Origin: CAZSDU01 sp964605775
GTDB lineage: Bacteria > Bacteroidota > Bacteroidia > Bacteroidales > FEN-979
Reading direction: 5' to 3'
Assembly (NCBI GenBank): GCA_964605775.1
Contig: CAZSDU010000031.1
Location: 1-26,204 of the forward strand
DNA: 26,204 nt
The notes under the pieces were generated by a model that did no database searches, was not told the origin of the DNA, and saw nothing but the letters and a program-made list of their open reading frames with translations. Made by a program: the position numbers and the translations under genes. Positions 14,384-22,528 of the stretch are shown here, piece by piece. Every line of letters starts with the position of its first letter. Within the stretch, counting starts at the first letter, position 1.

Positions 14384-15034
14384 TTGTATAATTACATTGT
14401 AATCGAGGGTAACATCGGGGCGGGGAAGACTTCCCTGGCAACAAGGATGTCGGCAGAGTTGAATGCTTCTCTGATCCTGGAACAGTTTGAAGAGAATTCT
14501 TTTCTGCCGAAGTTTTATGAGGATCCTGATCGTTATGCTTTTCCCCTTGAGTTATCGTTTTTAGCCGACCGTTATCAACAGTTGAAGAATCATTTCAACA
14601 AACCCGACTTGTTTACTTCTTTAAGCATTGCAGATTATTTTATTTTCAAATCCCTGATTTTTGCCAGTCGCAACCTGGAGCAGCTCGAATTCGGATTGTA
14701 CAGCAAGCTGTTTAATATTGTAAGTTCTGTTGTTCCCAAGCCCGACCTTCTTGTTTACCTTTATCTGAACCTGGATAATCTGAAAAAGAACATCGAGAAA
14801 CGAGGGCGGGCATATGAGCAGAATATTCAATTTGATTACCTGGAGAAGATACAAACGGGTTACCTTGATTTTCTCCGCCAGCAGTCTGACCTCAGAATTC
14901 TGCTGATCGATACCAATAACCTTGATTTTGTTCAAAAGGAGAAGGATTATCAATGGGTTAAGGGGATGATATTGAAGGATTATCCCGTGGGGATGACCAG
15001 GAAATACCCACTCCCTGCCCCTCCCTACCAGTAG
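14384..15034 (+). CDS. Deoxynucleoside kinase (dGK/dCK family)
   Basis: A protein of 216 residues that phosphorylates deoxynucleosides in the salvage pathway. P-loop GNIGAGKTS (residues 9-17), LEQFEEN with the catalytic-base-type glutamate, LADRYQQ (DR motif), and the LID region EKRGRAYEQ are visible. The frame is closed by TAA immediately upstream, and the only conventional start is TTG at 14384, giving MYNYIVIEG. The family substrate (dA, dG or dC) cannot be assigned. The C-terminal residues (about KYPLPAPPYQ) and the TAG stop are encoded by the palindromic element at 15005-15052, so the natural end may have been replaced. Followed by a strong terminator. Confidence 0.9.
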   Translation: MYNYIVIEGNIGAGKTSLATRMSAELNASLILEQFEENSFLPKFYEDPDRYAFPLELSFLADRYQQLKNHFNKPDLFTSLSIADYFIFKSLIFASRNLEQLEFGLYSKLFNIVSSVVPKPDLLVYLYLNLDNLKKNIEKRGRAYEQNIQFDYLEKIQTGYLDFLRQQSDLRILLIDTNNLDFVQKEKDYQWVKGMILKDYPVGMTRKYPLPAPPYQ

Positions 15035-15052
15035 GAGGGTTTGGGGTGGGTA
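15005..15052. repeat. C/G-rich palindromic element at the kinase 3' end
   Basis: TACCCACTCCCTGCCCCTCC then CTACCAGTAGGAGGG and TTTGGGGTGGGTA. A diverged copy of the element at 13086-13137, with the same CTACCAGTAG centre. The TAG of the centre is the stop codon of the deoxynucleoside kinase. Confidence 0.9.
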
Positions 15053-15091
15053 AAAAAAAAACCCGGCAGCCATAAAGCGCCGGGTTTTTTT
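15052..15091. terminator. Bidirectional intrinsic terminator
   Basis: An A-run, stem CCCGGC (15062-15067), 11-nt loop, GCCGGG (15079-15084) and a T7 run. It works in both directions, between the convergent deoxynucleoside kinase and OmpA/TPR genes. Confidence 0.9.
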
Positions 15092-15108
15092 ATCAATCAG
15101 CAAACAAA

Positions 15109-17694
15109 TTATTTCACTATATTCTGGAAATCAGGGGTATTGACATAAGTATAGAATTCCCTGTCGCCTTTGGCTTCTGCCTTGAGTTTAGGATCGGCAC
15201 AGGCTTTCATCAGGTATTCATACATCATCTTGGTATTGTTCGTACGGGCTCCGACGATAGCGAGCAGATAGTAGGTGTCGGGATTCTGTGGAGCACATTT
15301 CAGGGTAGCTTCGGCAGCACTGTAATTACCGGCTTCAAGCTGGGCAAGACCAAGATTATAATTGCATTTGTTGTTGCCTAACAGATTCACAGCTTTTCCA
15401 TATTCGCCTTTTCTAAGCTGGTAAATTCCCTGGTTATAGTTGGTATTTTCACCAAGCTTGGCGGCTTTTAAGAAATGGGCTTCTGCTTGTTTGGCATTTT
15501 TTTGTTTAGCAGCTACCACACCAAGGTTGTTTTCGATGATGCCGTTATTCGGGGAAACGGCAGCGGCCTTGTTCAGATAATCGGCAGCTTTGGACAGGTT
15601 TCCTTTTTCAATGTTTGCTACGCCAGCATTGTTAAGGGCTTTCCAATTACCGGGGTATTGATTGGCGGCATTTTCATAGACCTTCAACTTGGTATCGTTG
15701 TTATTGGTAAGCGTAGCAGCATAGAGCAGCTCTTCTACTTTCAGTTTATCAGGGTTGGATAGCGCATATGCGGCAAGTTCTTCATCTGTCAAACGAGGTT
15801 CATAGAGGTTGGCAGTAATTTCCGAACGACGGAGAGGAGGCAGCATTTTTTCTTCAATTTCGGGATAGATCAGGATCATATTGCGGATTTCCTGTTCTTT
15901 CTTGGCGGGATCAATGGCAGAGTTGATCACGTTCAGGATTTTATCTTTATCCTTGACATTGCTGGCCTGAACATTTTTCATGAAGCCGTTCCAATCGGGT
16001 CCGTGATGGGCAAGAACCATGTTGACATCTTTACCTGCAGCTTCTATGGCAGCTTTCACGGCTTTTTTATCTTTATTATCCTTATTGGCTTCTTTCACCC
16101 AGGCTTTGTACTGGTCAATCATCCATTTCTGACCGGTTTTGGCACGGTTTTCAGACAAACCGGCATTGAAGGTTTCTTCTCCTTCCGGAGAGGCATAACC
16201 ATCCATGTTAATGCTCTTCACTTTCCATCCCTGTTTCAGGAAGTTGGTGAGATCGATCAGTTTGTTCTTTGCAGGATCGGTTTTATTGATACCGTATTTC
16301 AGGTCAAGGTCGTATTTATTCTTTTTATAAAAAATGACGCCTGTTTCAGAAACAATCACTTCTTTCTGGTAACCATGATCGGCCACGATAGCCAGTTCAT
16401 CATGATGAACGCGGGTGTCGGTATAGATCACGCCGGGTGCAAGATCGCGTGAAGGCAGTTCAATGAATTTAACCTTGGCTTTGATCTCGTCTTTTTTCGG
16501 CAGGATTTTTTCCTTGGCTTCGTAAATAACGGGAGCTACTGAAAGCATGGATGTATTCATTTCCGGCTTGTAGGGGAAAGCGCAGGTATAGCTAAAGGTA
16601 CCCCCTTCTTTAAAGCGGATCATGGTTCCGTCTCCGGTAACTTTTTCGCCGATCAAATGTTTAACGCAGGGCATCTCGGTTTGTCCGCCAGCATAAGTTA
16701 AGACAGGTTGGAAATACATGGCTGCTTTGGGGCAGAAATATTTCGGAGGAATGATTCCCCTGACGGTAAAGACAACCGAGTCGCCTTTTTCGGTAAGGAC
16801 GGCAGGGGTGGTCTCATATTTCACGAGGCCATAGTTTTTGGCCATTTCTTTGAGACTGCATCCTGAATAGCCGAATTTATAAGTCAGCCCGAGGTTGAAG
16901 CCGCTGTACATATCGTTCTTGATTTGTTTGGCACCACCCCTGGTCAGGTCGAGCACATCTCCGTCCCTCCATCTCCAGAGGAATTCAGGATTGATAGACC
17001 AATGTTTGCTGAGGTTAAAGTCGAAACCGATACCGGCGACTGCTTTAAACTCCAGGTTCCATTTTCCCAGTCCGCTGTTGTTCCCGACTCCGAGGGATCC
17101 TGCATTTTTGGTCAGGTGACTTGGATAACCGAGGTAAGCGATAATATTTCCCTGATCATCATATTTCACTCCCTGGGTGTGATCCATGCCAATACCGGCG
17201 ATGATGTAAGAAGAGAAAAATCTTTCCGGTTTATAGCCCATGATCCAGTTAACCCAGTTGATGGTAACTTCAAGGTCGCCTTCAACCATCCAAGATTTAA
17301 AACTCTGGGTGATCTTCCCATCTGGTTTTGAGGAAGCTTCTGGCACATATTTATTTACCACGGCACTTTGCAGGGGTACCCAGCCTCCCCTGAACCTGAC
17401 ACCGATTACCCTGGTAAACTGTTTGGTCACGGCCAGACCTGCACCAAAAGTCCATTTGTCGTTGAAAATTAAATTTTTAGACAGGTCGCCATTGAACTGA
17501 TTCAAGGCACCGTAACCGGTAATTCCCCAATAACTGTGAGAATATGCCTTTTCACACTTTGAAGTTTTGACTGTCTCCGTTTTTTCTGCTTCTTTCTTAG
17601 CAGTTTCTTTGTTTTGTGCGAATGTGATCATTGGCACTGCCATCACAAGAAGGACGATTAAGAACTTCGACAAGTTTGGAAAAAGTTTTTTCAT
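15109..17694 (-). CDS. Outer-membrane OmpA-like protein with TPR domain
   Basis: A protein of 861 residues. A signal peptide (about 1-26, ending TFAQ) is followed by an acidic/basic linker and an aromatic-rich segment with alternating pattern (about 55-275, ending LGLTYKFGYSG), consistent with an outer-membrane beta-barrel. A middle region follows. Around 455-530 is an OmpA-like peptidoglycan-binding stretch (NMDGYASPEGEETFNAGLSENRAKTGQKW). The C-terminal third (about 660-800) is TPR repeats (ALNNAGVANIEKGNLSKAADYLNKA and similar). It probably sits in the outer membrane, tethered to peptidoglycan, with TPRs for protein partners. The specific role is unknown. A promoter is visible upstream and it is a single-gene unit. 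Highly expressed homologues are common in Bacteroidota. Confidence 0.85.
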   Translation of the reverse strand: MKKLFPNLSKFLIVLLVMAVPMITFAQNKETAKKEAEKTETVKTSKCEKAYSHSYWGITGYGALNQFNGDLSKNLIFNDKWTFGAGLAVTKQFTRVIGVRFRGGWVPLQSAVVNKYVPEASSKPDGKITQSFKSWMVEGDLEVTINWVNWIMGYKPERFFSSYIIAGIGMDHTQGVKYDDQGNIIAYLGYPSHLTKNAGSLGVGNNSGLGKWNLEFKAVAGIGFDFNLSKHWSINPEFLWRWRDGDVLDLTRGGAKQIKNDMYSGFNLGLTYKFGYSGCSLKEMAKNYGLVKYETTPAVLTEKGDSVVFTVRGIIPPKYFCPKAAMYFQPVLTYAGGQTEMPCVKHLIGEKVTGDGTMIRFKEGGTFSYTCAFPYKPEMNTSMLSVAPVIYEAKEKILPKKDEIKAKVKFIELPSRDLAPGVIYTDTRVHHDELAIVADHGYQKEVIVSETGVIFYKKNKYDLDLKYGINKTDPAKNKLIDLTNFLKQGWKVKSINMDGYASPEGEETFNAGLSENRAKTGQKWMIDQYKAWVKEANKDNKDKKAVKAAIEAAGKDVNMVLAHHGPDWNGFMKNVQASNVKDKDKILNVINSAIDPAKKEQEIRNMILIYPEIEEKMLPPLRRSEITANLYEPRLTDEELAAYALSNPDKLKVEELLYAATLTNNNDTKLKVYENAANQYPGNWKALNNAGVANIEKGNLSKAADYLNKAAAVSPNNGIIENNLGVVAAKQKNAKQAEAHFLKAAKLGENTNYNQGIYQLRKGEYGKAVNLLGNNKCNYNLGLAQLEAGNYSAAEATLKCAPQNPDTYYLLAIVGARTNNTKMMYEYLMKACADPKLKAEAKGDREFYTYVNTPDFQNIVK

Positions 17695-17736
17695 ACCACT
17701 AAATTTTTCTGTTTATAAATTTGTTTACTGATTTTA

Positions 17737-17766
17737 CAAATATAGTATATAATCATAGGAATTCAA
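17737..17766 (-). promoter_or_regulatory. Promoter of the OmpA/TPR gene
   Basis: On the minus strand TTG (17764-17766), a 19-nt spacer and TATATTTG (17737-17744) match the Bacteroidota promoter. The leader is about 35-40 nt. The remaining gap to trmH (17767-17933) is AT-rich, with no gene seen. Confidence 0.7.
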
Positions 17767-17933
17767 CATATCATGCATTTCAAAATGAACAATTTTAAGT
17801 GAATTGCGATAAGGTGTTGATTTTAAGCAATTTATTTTAAAGCACTTCATATGATCGGTAAAATTAATAAGATTTGTCAGAAAAAAACAAATTTTTATTC
17901 ATTTTTTGATTATACGGCTGTTTTTTAAAAGGG

Positions 17934-18497
17934 TTACATGGAATGATGGCTTTTCAGTTTACAAAAAAAATCCCATATCACAATCCCAACAGCTACTGAA
18001 ATATTGAGGGAATGTTTGGTGCCGAACTGGGGAATTTCCAGGCAGGTATCAGCCAGCCTCAACACTTCTTCGGCTATCCCGTTGACCTCATTCCCGAATA
18101 TGATGGCCAGTTTCTGATCAGATTCAGGATAAAAATCCTGAAGCAGGGTACTTCCATTTGCCTGCTCAACAGCAATAATCCTGTATCCCTGCCTGCCGGG
18201 CAGGCCGGCTGCATCCTTTAAATTTTTAATGGCCTCTTCCGTTGAATCGAAGTACTTCCAATCAACAGTTTCCGTCGCCCCAAGCGCTGTTTTATGTATC
18301 TCCCTGTGCGGCGGAGTAGCTGTAATTCCGCAAAGATAAATCGCCTCCAGCCTGAAAGCATCAGCCGTGCGAAAAACACTGCCAATATTGTGCTGGGAAC
18401 GAATGTTATCCAGAACAATAACAATCGGAATTTTCTCGGAATCCTTGAATTCTTCCGTTGTCAAGCGGTTTAATTCAGTCATGGAGCGTTTACGCAT
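17934..18497 (-). CDS. SPOUT RNA methyltransferase, TrmH/SpoU family
   Basis: SAM-dependent 2'-O-ribose methyltransferase of tRNA or rRNA, 187 residues. Knot motifs: NIRSQHNIGSVFRTADAF (residues 31-48), IIFGNEVNGI in the middle, and the C-terminal IPQFGTKHSLNISVAVGI. It lacks the N-terminal RNA-binding domain of RlmB, so a TrmH/TrmL-like tRNA enzyme is more likely, but the substrate is not determinable. Residues about 95-104 (DAAGLPGRQG) come from a GGCAGGCAGG-type palindromic repeat (18180-18217) inserted in frame in the loop before YRIIAVEQA. The promoter is at 18589-18620, with an octamer array in the leader. Confidence 0.92.
   Translation of the reverse strand: MRKRSMTELNRLTTEEFKDSEKIPIVIVLDNIRSQHNIGSVFRTADAFRLEAIYLCGITATPPHREIHKTALGATETVDWKYFDSTEEAIKNLKDAAGLPGRQGYRIIAVEQANGSTLLQDFYPESDQKLAIIFGNEVNGIAEEVLRLADTCLEIPQFGTKHSLNISVAVGIVIWDFFCKLKSHHSM
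18180..18217 (-). repeat. GGCAGGC palindromic repeat inside trmH-family gene
   Basis: CTGTATCCCTGCCTGCCGGG then CAGGCCGGCTGCATCC. The CCTGCC/GGCAGG arms are self-complementary. It resembles 5355-5412 (inside mutS2) and 14301-14340. Bounded by TATCC/GGATG-like ends. Confidence 0.8.
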
Positions 18498-18502
18498 AAA
18501 AC

Positions 18503-18526
18503 ATTATAATTAAGAATTAAGAATTA
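18503..18526. repeat. AATTAAGAATTA short repeat upstream of trmH-family gene
   Basis: ATTATAATTAAGAATTAAGAATTA on the plus strand belongs to the ATTCTTA/ATTCCTA family. It sits between the start codon and the octamer array. A related run is at 18674-18692 near the mutS start. Confidence 0.6.
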
Positions 18527-18582
18527 CTCACCAACTCACCAACTCACCAACTCACCAACTCACCAACTCACCAACTCACCAA
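18527..18582 (+). repeat. CTCACCAA octamer array, seven perfect units
   Basis: Seven identical 8-bp units, 56 bp, located between the trmH-family start codon and its promoter. It would be transcribed as TTGGTGAG repeats in the 5' leader. Confidence 0.97.
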
Positions 18583-18588
18583 CTTTTA

Positions 18589-18620
18589 CAAAGATAGTTT
18601 TATGTGAACTTATCAACAAA
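18589..18620 (-). promoter_or_regulatory. trmH-family gene promoter
   Basis: On the minus strand TTTG (18617-18620), a 20-nt spacer and TATCTTTG (18589-18596). Predicted start is near 18582, immediately at the octamer array, so the leader of about 85 nt contains the complete array. Confidence 0.7.
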
Positions 18621-18699
18621 AACAAAACAATTAATAACACATTCTTAATTTTGACTTTTTATTCATAATTTGTAATTCTTAATTCTTCATTCTAAATCC

Positions 18700-21342
18700 G
18701 TGTCCAAGCGCAAAGAATCAGCCGAAACGCCCCTGATGAAGCAATACAATGCCATCAAGGCAAAATATCCGGATGCTTTGTTGTTATTCAGGGTGGGTGA
18801 TTTCTATGAGACTTTCGGAGAGGATGCTATCCGGGCTTCAGGGATCCTTGGTATCGTGCTTACCCGGAGGGCCAATGGTGCCGCAGCCTACATTGAGCTG
18901 GCTGGATTTCCGCATCATTCTCTCGACCTGTATCTTCCCAAGCTGGTGAAAGCGGGTCTGAGGGTGGCCATTTGTGATCAGCTTGAAGACCCTAAACTCG
19001 CGAAAACCATTGTAAAACGAGGAGTGACGGAACTGGTTACCCCAGGGGTATCTTATCATGATAAGATATTGGAACAGAAGGAGAACAACTTTCTGGCCGG
19101 AGTTCATCTGGAGGAAAAGATTTCCGGTATTTCATTCCTCGACATATCTACCGGAGAATTTTACCTGGCTCAGGGTCCGGTGGACTACCTGGATAAACTG
19201 ATTCAGAGTTTCCGTCCCAGCGAGGTGATCATCCAGAAAAACAAGCGACAACAATTTATTGAATTATTCGGCAGCAAACCCTATATCAGCACTTTCGACG
19301 ATTGGGTTTTCAAGCAGGAGTTTGCCCATGCCTTACTGCTTAAGCACTTTGGCACTACATCCCTGAAAGGGTTTGGTGTGGAGAATATGCATACTGCCAT
19401 TGTCGCTGCGGGTGCTGTTTTTCATTATCTGGCCGAAACCCAGCATGATAAAACGGATCATATCACCCGGCTCACCCGTATTGAGGAGGACCATTATGTA
19501 TGGCTTGACCGTTTCACGATTCGCAATCTTGAATTGCTGGATTCACCCAATGAGCATGCCCGCACCTTGTTGGATGTACTCGACCAGACCGTCAGTCCCA
19601 TGGGTTCACGCTTATTGCGCCGCTGGCTGATCTTACCGCTGAAAGACCTGACTCCCATTGAGGACCGCCTCAATATGGTGGAGTTCTTCACTTTGCACCC
19701 TGAGATCGCTGAGGAATTCCGCCAGCAGATCACCCTCATTGGTGACCTGGAGCGATTGATTTCCAAGGTGGCAGTGGGTAAGGTCAATCCCAGGGAAATG
19801 ATCCATCTGGGAAGGTCGCTGGATGCGATCGCAAAACTTAAGCAGGGATGTGAGCAGGCTGGCGATCTGGTTCTGAGAAAAACAGGAGAACAACTCAGTT
19901 CCTGTAATCTGGCCAGGGAGCGTATTGCCCGTGAGATCAATCCTGACCCGCCGGCCCTGGCCATCAAGGGAAACATTATCCGGGAGGGGGTCAACCCTGA
20001 ACTTGATGAGCTCAGGCATCTGGCTTTTTCGGGAAAGGATTACCTGGTTCAGATCCAGCAAAGGGAGGTTGAAAGAACCGGGATTTCTTCTCTGAAAATA
20101 GGCTATACCAATGTTTTTGGTTACTACCTGGAGGTGACCCATACCCATAAGGAAAAAGTTCCGGCCGACTGGCACCGCAAACAAACCCTGGTTAATGCTG
20201 AAAGATATATTACCGAGGAGCTTAAGATTTACGAGGAAAAAATCCTGCATGCCGAGGAAAAAATGCTGGAGCTTGAGCTCAGGCTTTATCAGGAACTCAT
20301 CCTTTTTCTGGCAGATTACATTCAACCTGTTCAGCTTAATGCCAACCTGGTTTCCCGGCTTGATGTGCTGCTTGATTTTGCCCGTATATCTGAACAGTAT
20401 CATTATGTCAGGCCGGTGCTGAATGATGGCTTGGTGATTGATATTAAAAACGGGCGACATCCGGTGATTGAGCGTCAGCTTAAGACGGGGGATGAATATA
20501 TTGCCAATGATCTGCTGCTGGATGATCAGCAACAGCAGATCATCATCCTGACCGGACCCAATATGTCGGGAAAATCGGCATTGCTCAGACAAACAGCCCT
20601 GATCGTGCTGATGGCACAGATGGGATGTTTTGTGCCCGCCGATGCAGCTGAGCTTGGGCTTTGCGATAAGATATTCACCAGGGTTGGGGCTTCCGATAAC
20701 ATTTCATCAGGAGAATCAACATTTATGGTGGAAATGAACGAAACCGCCAGTATTCTCAACAACATTTCGAGCCGAAGCCTGATTTTGCTTGATGAGATCG
20801 GACGCGGGACCAGCACCTACGACGGGATCAGCATTGCCTGGGCCATTACTGAATTCCTTCATGAACATCCCCTCTACCGCCCAAAAGTGTTATTCGCTAC
20901 CCATTATCATGAACTGAATGAAATGACCACTACCATGCCCCGTATCCGGAATTTTCATATCGGGGTGAAAGAGATTCAGAATAAAGTTATCTTTTTACGT
21001 AAACTTTTTTCCGGTGGAAGCGAGCACAGCTTTGGTATCCATGTAGCCAGGATGGCAGGGATGCCGCTTTCGGTCCTGACAAAGGCGGAAGAGATGTTAC
21101 AACAGTTGGAGGGACAGCGGTCAGCAGATAGCAGATATCAGATAACGGATGAAAGATCCCGGAAAAAAACAGCTGTCATCACTCATCCGCCATCCGGATA
21201 TCAATTGAGTTTTATCCAGCTCGACGATCCGCTTCTGCAGCAGATCAAGGAAGACATCCTGAGCACCCAGATCAATACCTTGACGCCGGTGGAAGCCCTG
21301 ATGAAATTGAATGAGATTAAAAAATTGCTGGAAAAGAAGTAA
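18700..21342 (+). CDS. mutS: DNA mismatch repair protein MutS
   Basis: MutS of 880 residues. The mismatch-binding F-x-E motif is in VGDFYETFGEDA near residue 35. The connector, core and clamp (NVFGYYLEVT) follow, then Walker A GPNMSGKS (about 619-626), Walker B LILLDEIGRGTSTYDG, and the dimerisation motif ATHYHEL. The start is GTG at 18700, because the upstream-conserved ETPLMKQY segment precedes the first ATG (18736) and must be included. The C-terminal linker (about residues 807-820, SADSRYQITDERSRK) reads from GATAGCAGATATCAGATA-like DNA and may hold a further short repeat. Divergent from the trmH-family gene. No mutL is seen in the window. Confidence 0.97.
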   Translation: MSKRKESAETPLMKQYNAIKAKYPDALLLFRVGDFYETFGEDAIRASGILGIVLTRRANGAAAYIELAGFPHHSLDLYLPKLVKAGLRVAICDQLEDPKLAKTIVKRGVTELVTPGVSYHDKILEQKENNFLAGVHLEEKISGISFLDISTGEFYLAQGPVDYLDKLIQSFRPSEVIIQKNKRQQFIELFGSKPYISTFDDWVFKQEFAHALLLKHFGTTSLKGFGVENMHTAIVAAGAVFHYLAETQHDKTDHITRLTRIEEDHYVWLDRFTIRNLELLDSPNEHARTLLDVLDQTVSPMGSRLLRRWLILPLKDLTPIEDRLNMVEFFTLHPEIAEEFRQQITLIGDLERLISKVAVGKVNPREMIHLGRSLDAIAKLKQGCEQAGDLVLRKTGEQLSSCNLARERIAREINPDPPALAIKGNIIREGVNPELDELRHLAFSGKDYLVQIQQREVERTGISSLKIGYTNVFGYYLEVTHTHKEKVPADWHRKQTLVNAERYITEELKIYEEKILHAEEKMLELELRLYQELILFLADYIQPVQLNANLVSRLDVLLDFARISEQYHYVRPVLNDGLVIDIKNGRHPVIERQLKTGDEYIANDLLLDDQQQQIIILTGPNMSGKSALLRQTALIVLMAQMGCFVPADAAELGLCDKIFTRVGASDNISSGESTFMVEMNETASILNNISSRSLILLDEIGRGTSTYDGISIAWAITEFLHEHPLYRPKVLFATHYHELNEMTTTMPRIRNFHIGVKEIQNKVIFLRKLFSGGSEHSFGIHVARMAGMPLSVLTKAEEMLQQLEGQRSADSRYQITDERSRKKTAVITHPPSGYQLSFIQLDDPLLQQIKEDILSTQINTLTPVEALMKLNEIKKLLEKK

Positions 21343-21359
21343 GGCAATGAAATTTTTTT

Positions 21360-21367
21360 TAATTTTG
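21360..21367 (+). promoter_or_regulatory. tRNA promoter -7 element
   Basis: TAATTTTG matches TAnnTTTG and lies 17 nt upstream of tRNA-Gly. No convincing -33 is seen. It overlaps the region just after the mutS stop. Confidence 0.5.
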
Positions 21368-21384
21368 CATGCTCAAATTAAAAC

Positions 21385-21457
<73 letters not shown>

Positions 21458-21463
21458 CGAAAG

Positions 21464-21489
21464 AAACCCTCCCAGTGAGGGTTTTTTTT
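21464..21489 (+). terminator. Intrinsic terminator between the tRNAs
   Basis: AAACCCTC, loop CCAGT, GAGGG and a T8 run. It lies between tRNA-Gly and tRNA-Leu, with only 17 nt left before tRNA-Leu and no promoter visible in that space. Confidence 0.75.
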
Positions 21490-21506
21490 CCTCCCACACC
21501 CTCTTC

Positions 21507-21591
21507 GCCCTGGTGGTGGAACTGGTAGACACGCAGGACTTAAAATCCTGTGACCATTGCGGTCGTGCGGGTTCAAGTCCCGCCCGGGGTA
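21507..21591 (+). tRNA. tRNA-Leu (UAA)
   Basis: 85 nt with the long variable arm of class II tRNAs. Acceptor GCCCTGG pairs with CCGGGGT using G-U pairs. The D arm contains GGTGGAACTGGTAGACAC. Anticodon arm CAGGA-CTTAAAA-TCCTG gives anticodon TAA. T arm GCGGGTTCAAGTCCCGC. CCA is not encoded. The 3' end is 7 nt from the stop of the opposing MOSC-MogA gene. Confidence 0.96.
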
Positions 21592-21598
21592 CAGATGA

Positions 21599-22525
21599 TC
21601 AATGAATGTCGAGTCCGTGGAGCATATAGATGATGTGTAACAAGGATCGGGAGATTTCTCCGAAGTATTCATTCACTGCCTTTGTGCTTCCCGGTAAGGT
21701 GAAGACCAGTGATTTTCCCATCACCCCGGCGACACTCCTGCTTAGCAGGGCCTGGGGCTTCTCCTTTCCGAATTTCATGCGGATCATTTCCATAATCCCT
21801 GGGATTTCTTTATCCAGAAGTTGACGGACCACGTCGGAAGTGAAGTCACGGGGTCCGATTCCTGTACCTCCTGTAGTGATGATCAGGTCAACGAGTTCAT
21901 CCTTGGCCTTTTTCAGTAACTCCTCCAGTTTTCCCGGATCATCAGGGATCAGGGAATAATGTATGAAATGATGAAGCCCCAGACCGTTAAAATATGCTTT
22001 TACCAGCTCTTGAATTCTGACTCCTGATTTATCCTCATATTTCCCGGCACTGGCCCGGTCGCTGAGGGTGATGACCAGGATACGGTACATTTTCGGGTGA
22101 AATTCCAGTTCATCGCCGGCCCTTATCACCCCCTGGTGCAGCACACGGGTAAAGATCCCTTCTTTGGGCATGACACAATTACCCACTTCTTTAAAAATAT
22201 TACAGGAGGAACCATGACATGCTTTCCCTATCTGGGTTACTTCCAGCTCCAGGTCTCCCATGATAAAACGGTCGAGGGGATGGGTTTTCCAGAGTTCCAT
22301 ACCCCTGGTGGTGATGTTTTCGGCAAATTCCCCATACCGGATCTTCCGGCCGGCTTCTTTCTCGAACCTTTCTATGCTTTCTGTTCCCAGCAGACTTACC
22401 TGGCGGTTCCAGTTGCCTGAATGAGCGTCGCCAAAAACACCCTGCTGGGTCAGCTCGATATGATCCACAGGGACTTTGATCGTACCCTTTTGCTCGGAAA
22501 TATTGACGGAAACTACATGAACCAT
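21599..22525 (-). CDS. MOSC domain-MogA/MoaB fusion protein
   Basis: A protein of 308 residues joining two molybdenum-cofactor domains. The N-terminal MOSC sulfur-carrier-type domain (about 1-143) has GVFGDAHSG, QVSLLG, GEFAENITTRG and KACHGSSC. The C-terminal MogA/MoaB domain (about 146-308) has VITLSDRASAGKYEDKSG, the molybdopterin-binding TTGGTGIGPRDFTSD and LPGSTKAV. MogA-type domains adenylylate molybdopterin before Mo insertion by MoeA. It is the last gene of the mod/moe/moa unit. Its start codon directly follows a GTAAATC heptamer array that separates it from moaC. The fusion is known in some anaerobes; the role of the MOSC half is inferred only. Confidence 0.92.
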   Translation of the reverse strand: MVHVVSVNISEQKGTIKVPVDHIELTQQGVFGDAHSGNWNRQVSLLGTESIERFEKEAGRKIRYGEFAENITTRGMELWKTHPLDRFIMGDLELEVTQIGKACHGSSCNIFKEVGNCVMPKEGIFTRVLHQGVIRAGDELEFHPKMYRILVITLSDRASAGKYEDKSGVRIQELVKAYFNGLGLHHFIHYSLIPDDPGKLEELLKKAKDELVDLIITTGGTGIGPRDFTSDVVRQLLDKEIPGIMEMIRMKFGKEKPQALLSRSVAGVMGKSLVFTLPGSTKAVNEYFGEISRSLLHIIYMLHGLDIH

Positions 22526-22528
22526 TAC

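Noticed and set aside
19633..20592. 319-codon minus-strand frame inside mutS
   Set aside because: Long shadow frame of a conserved gene; no family features.
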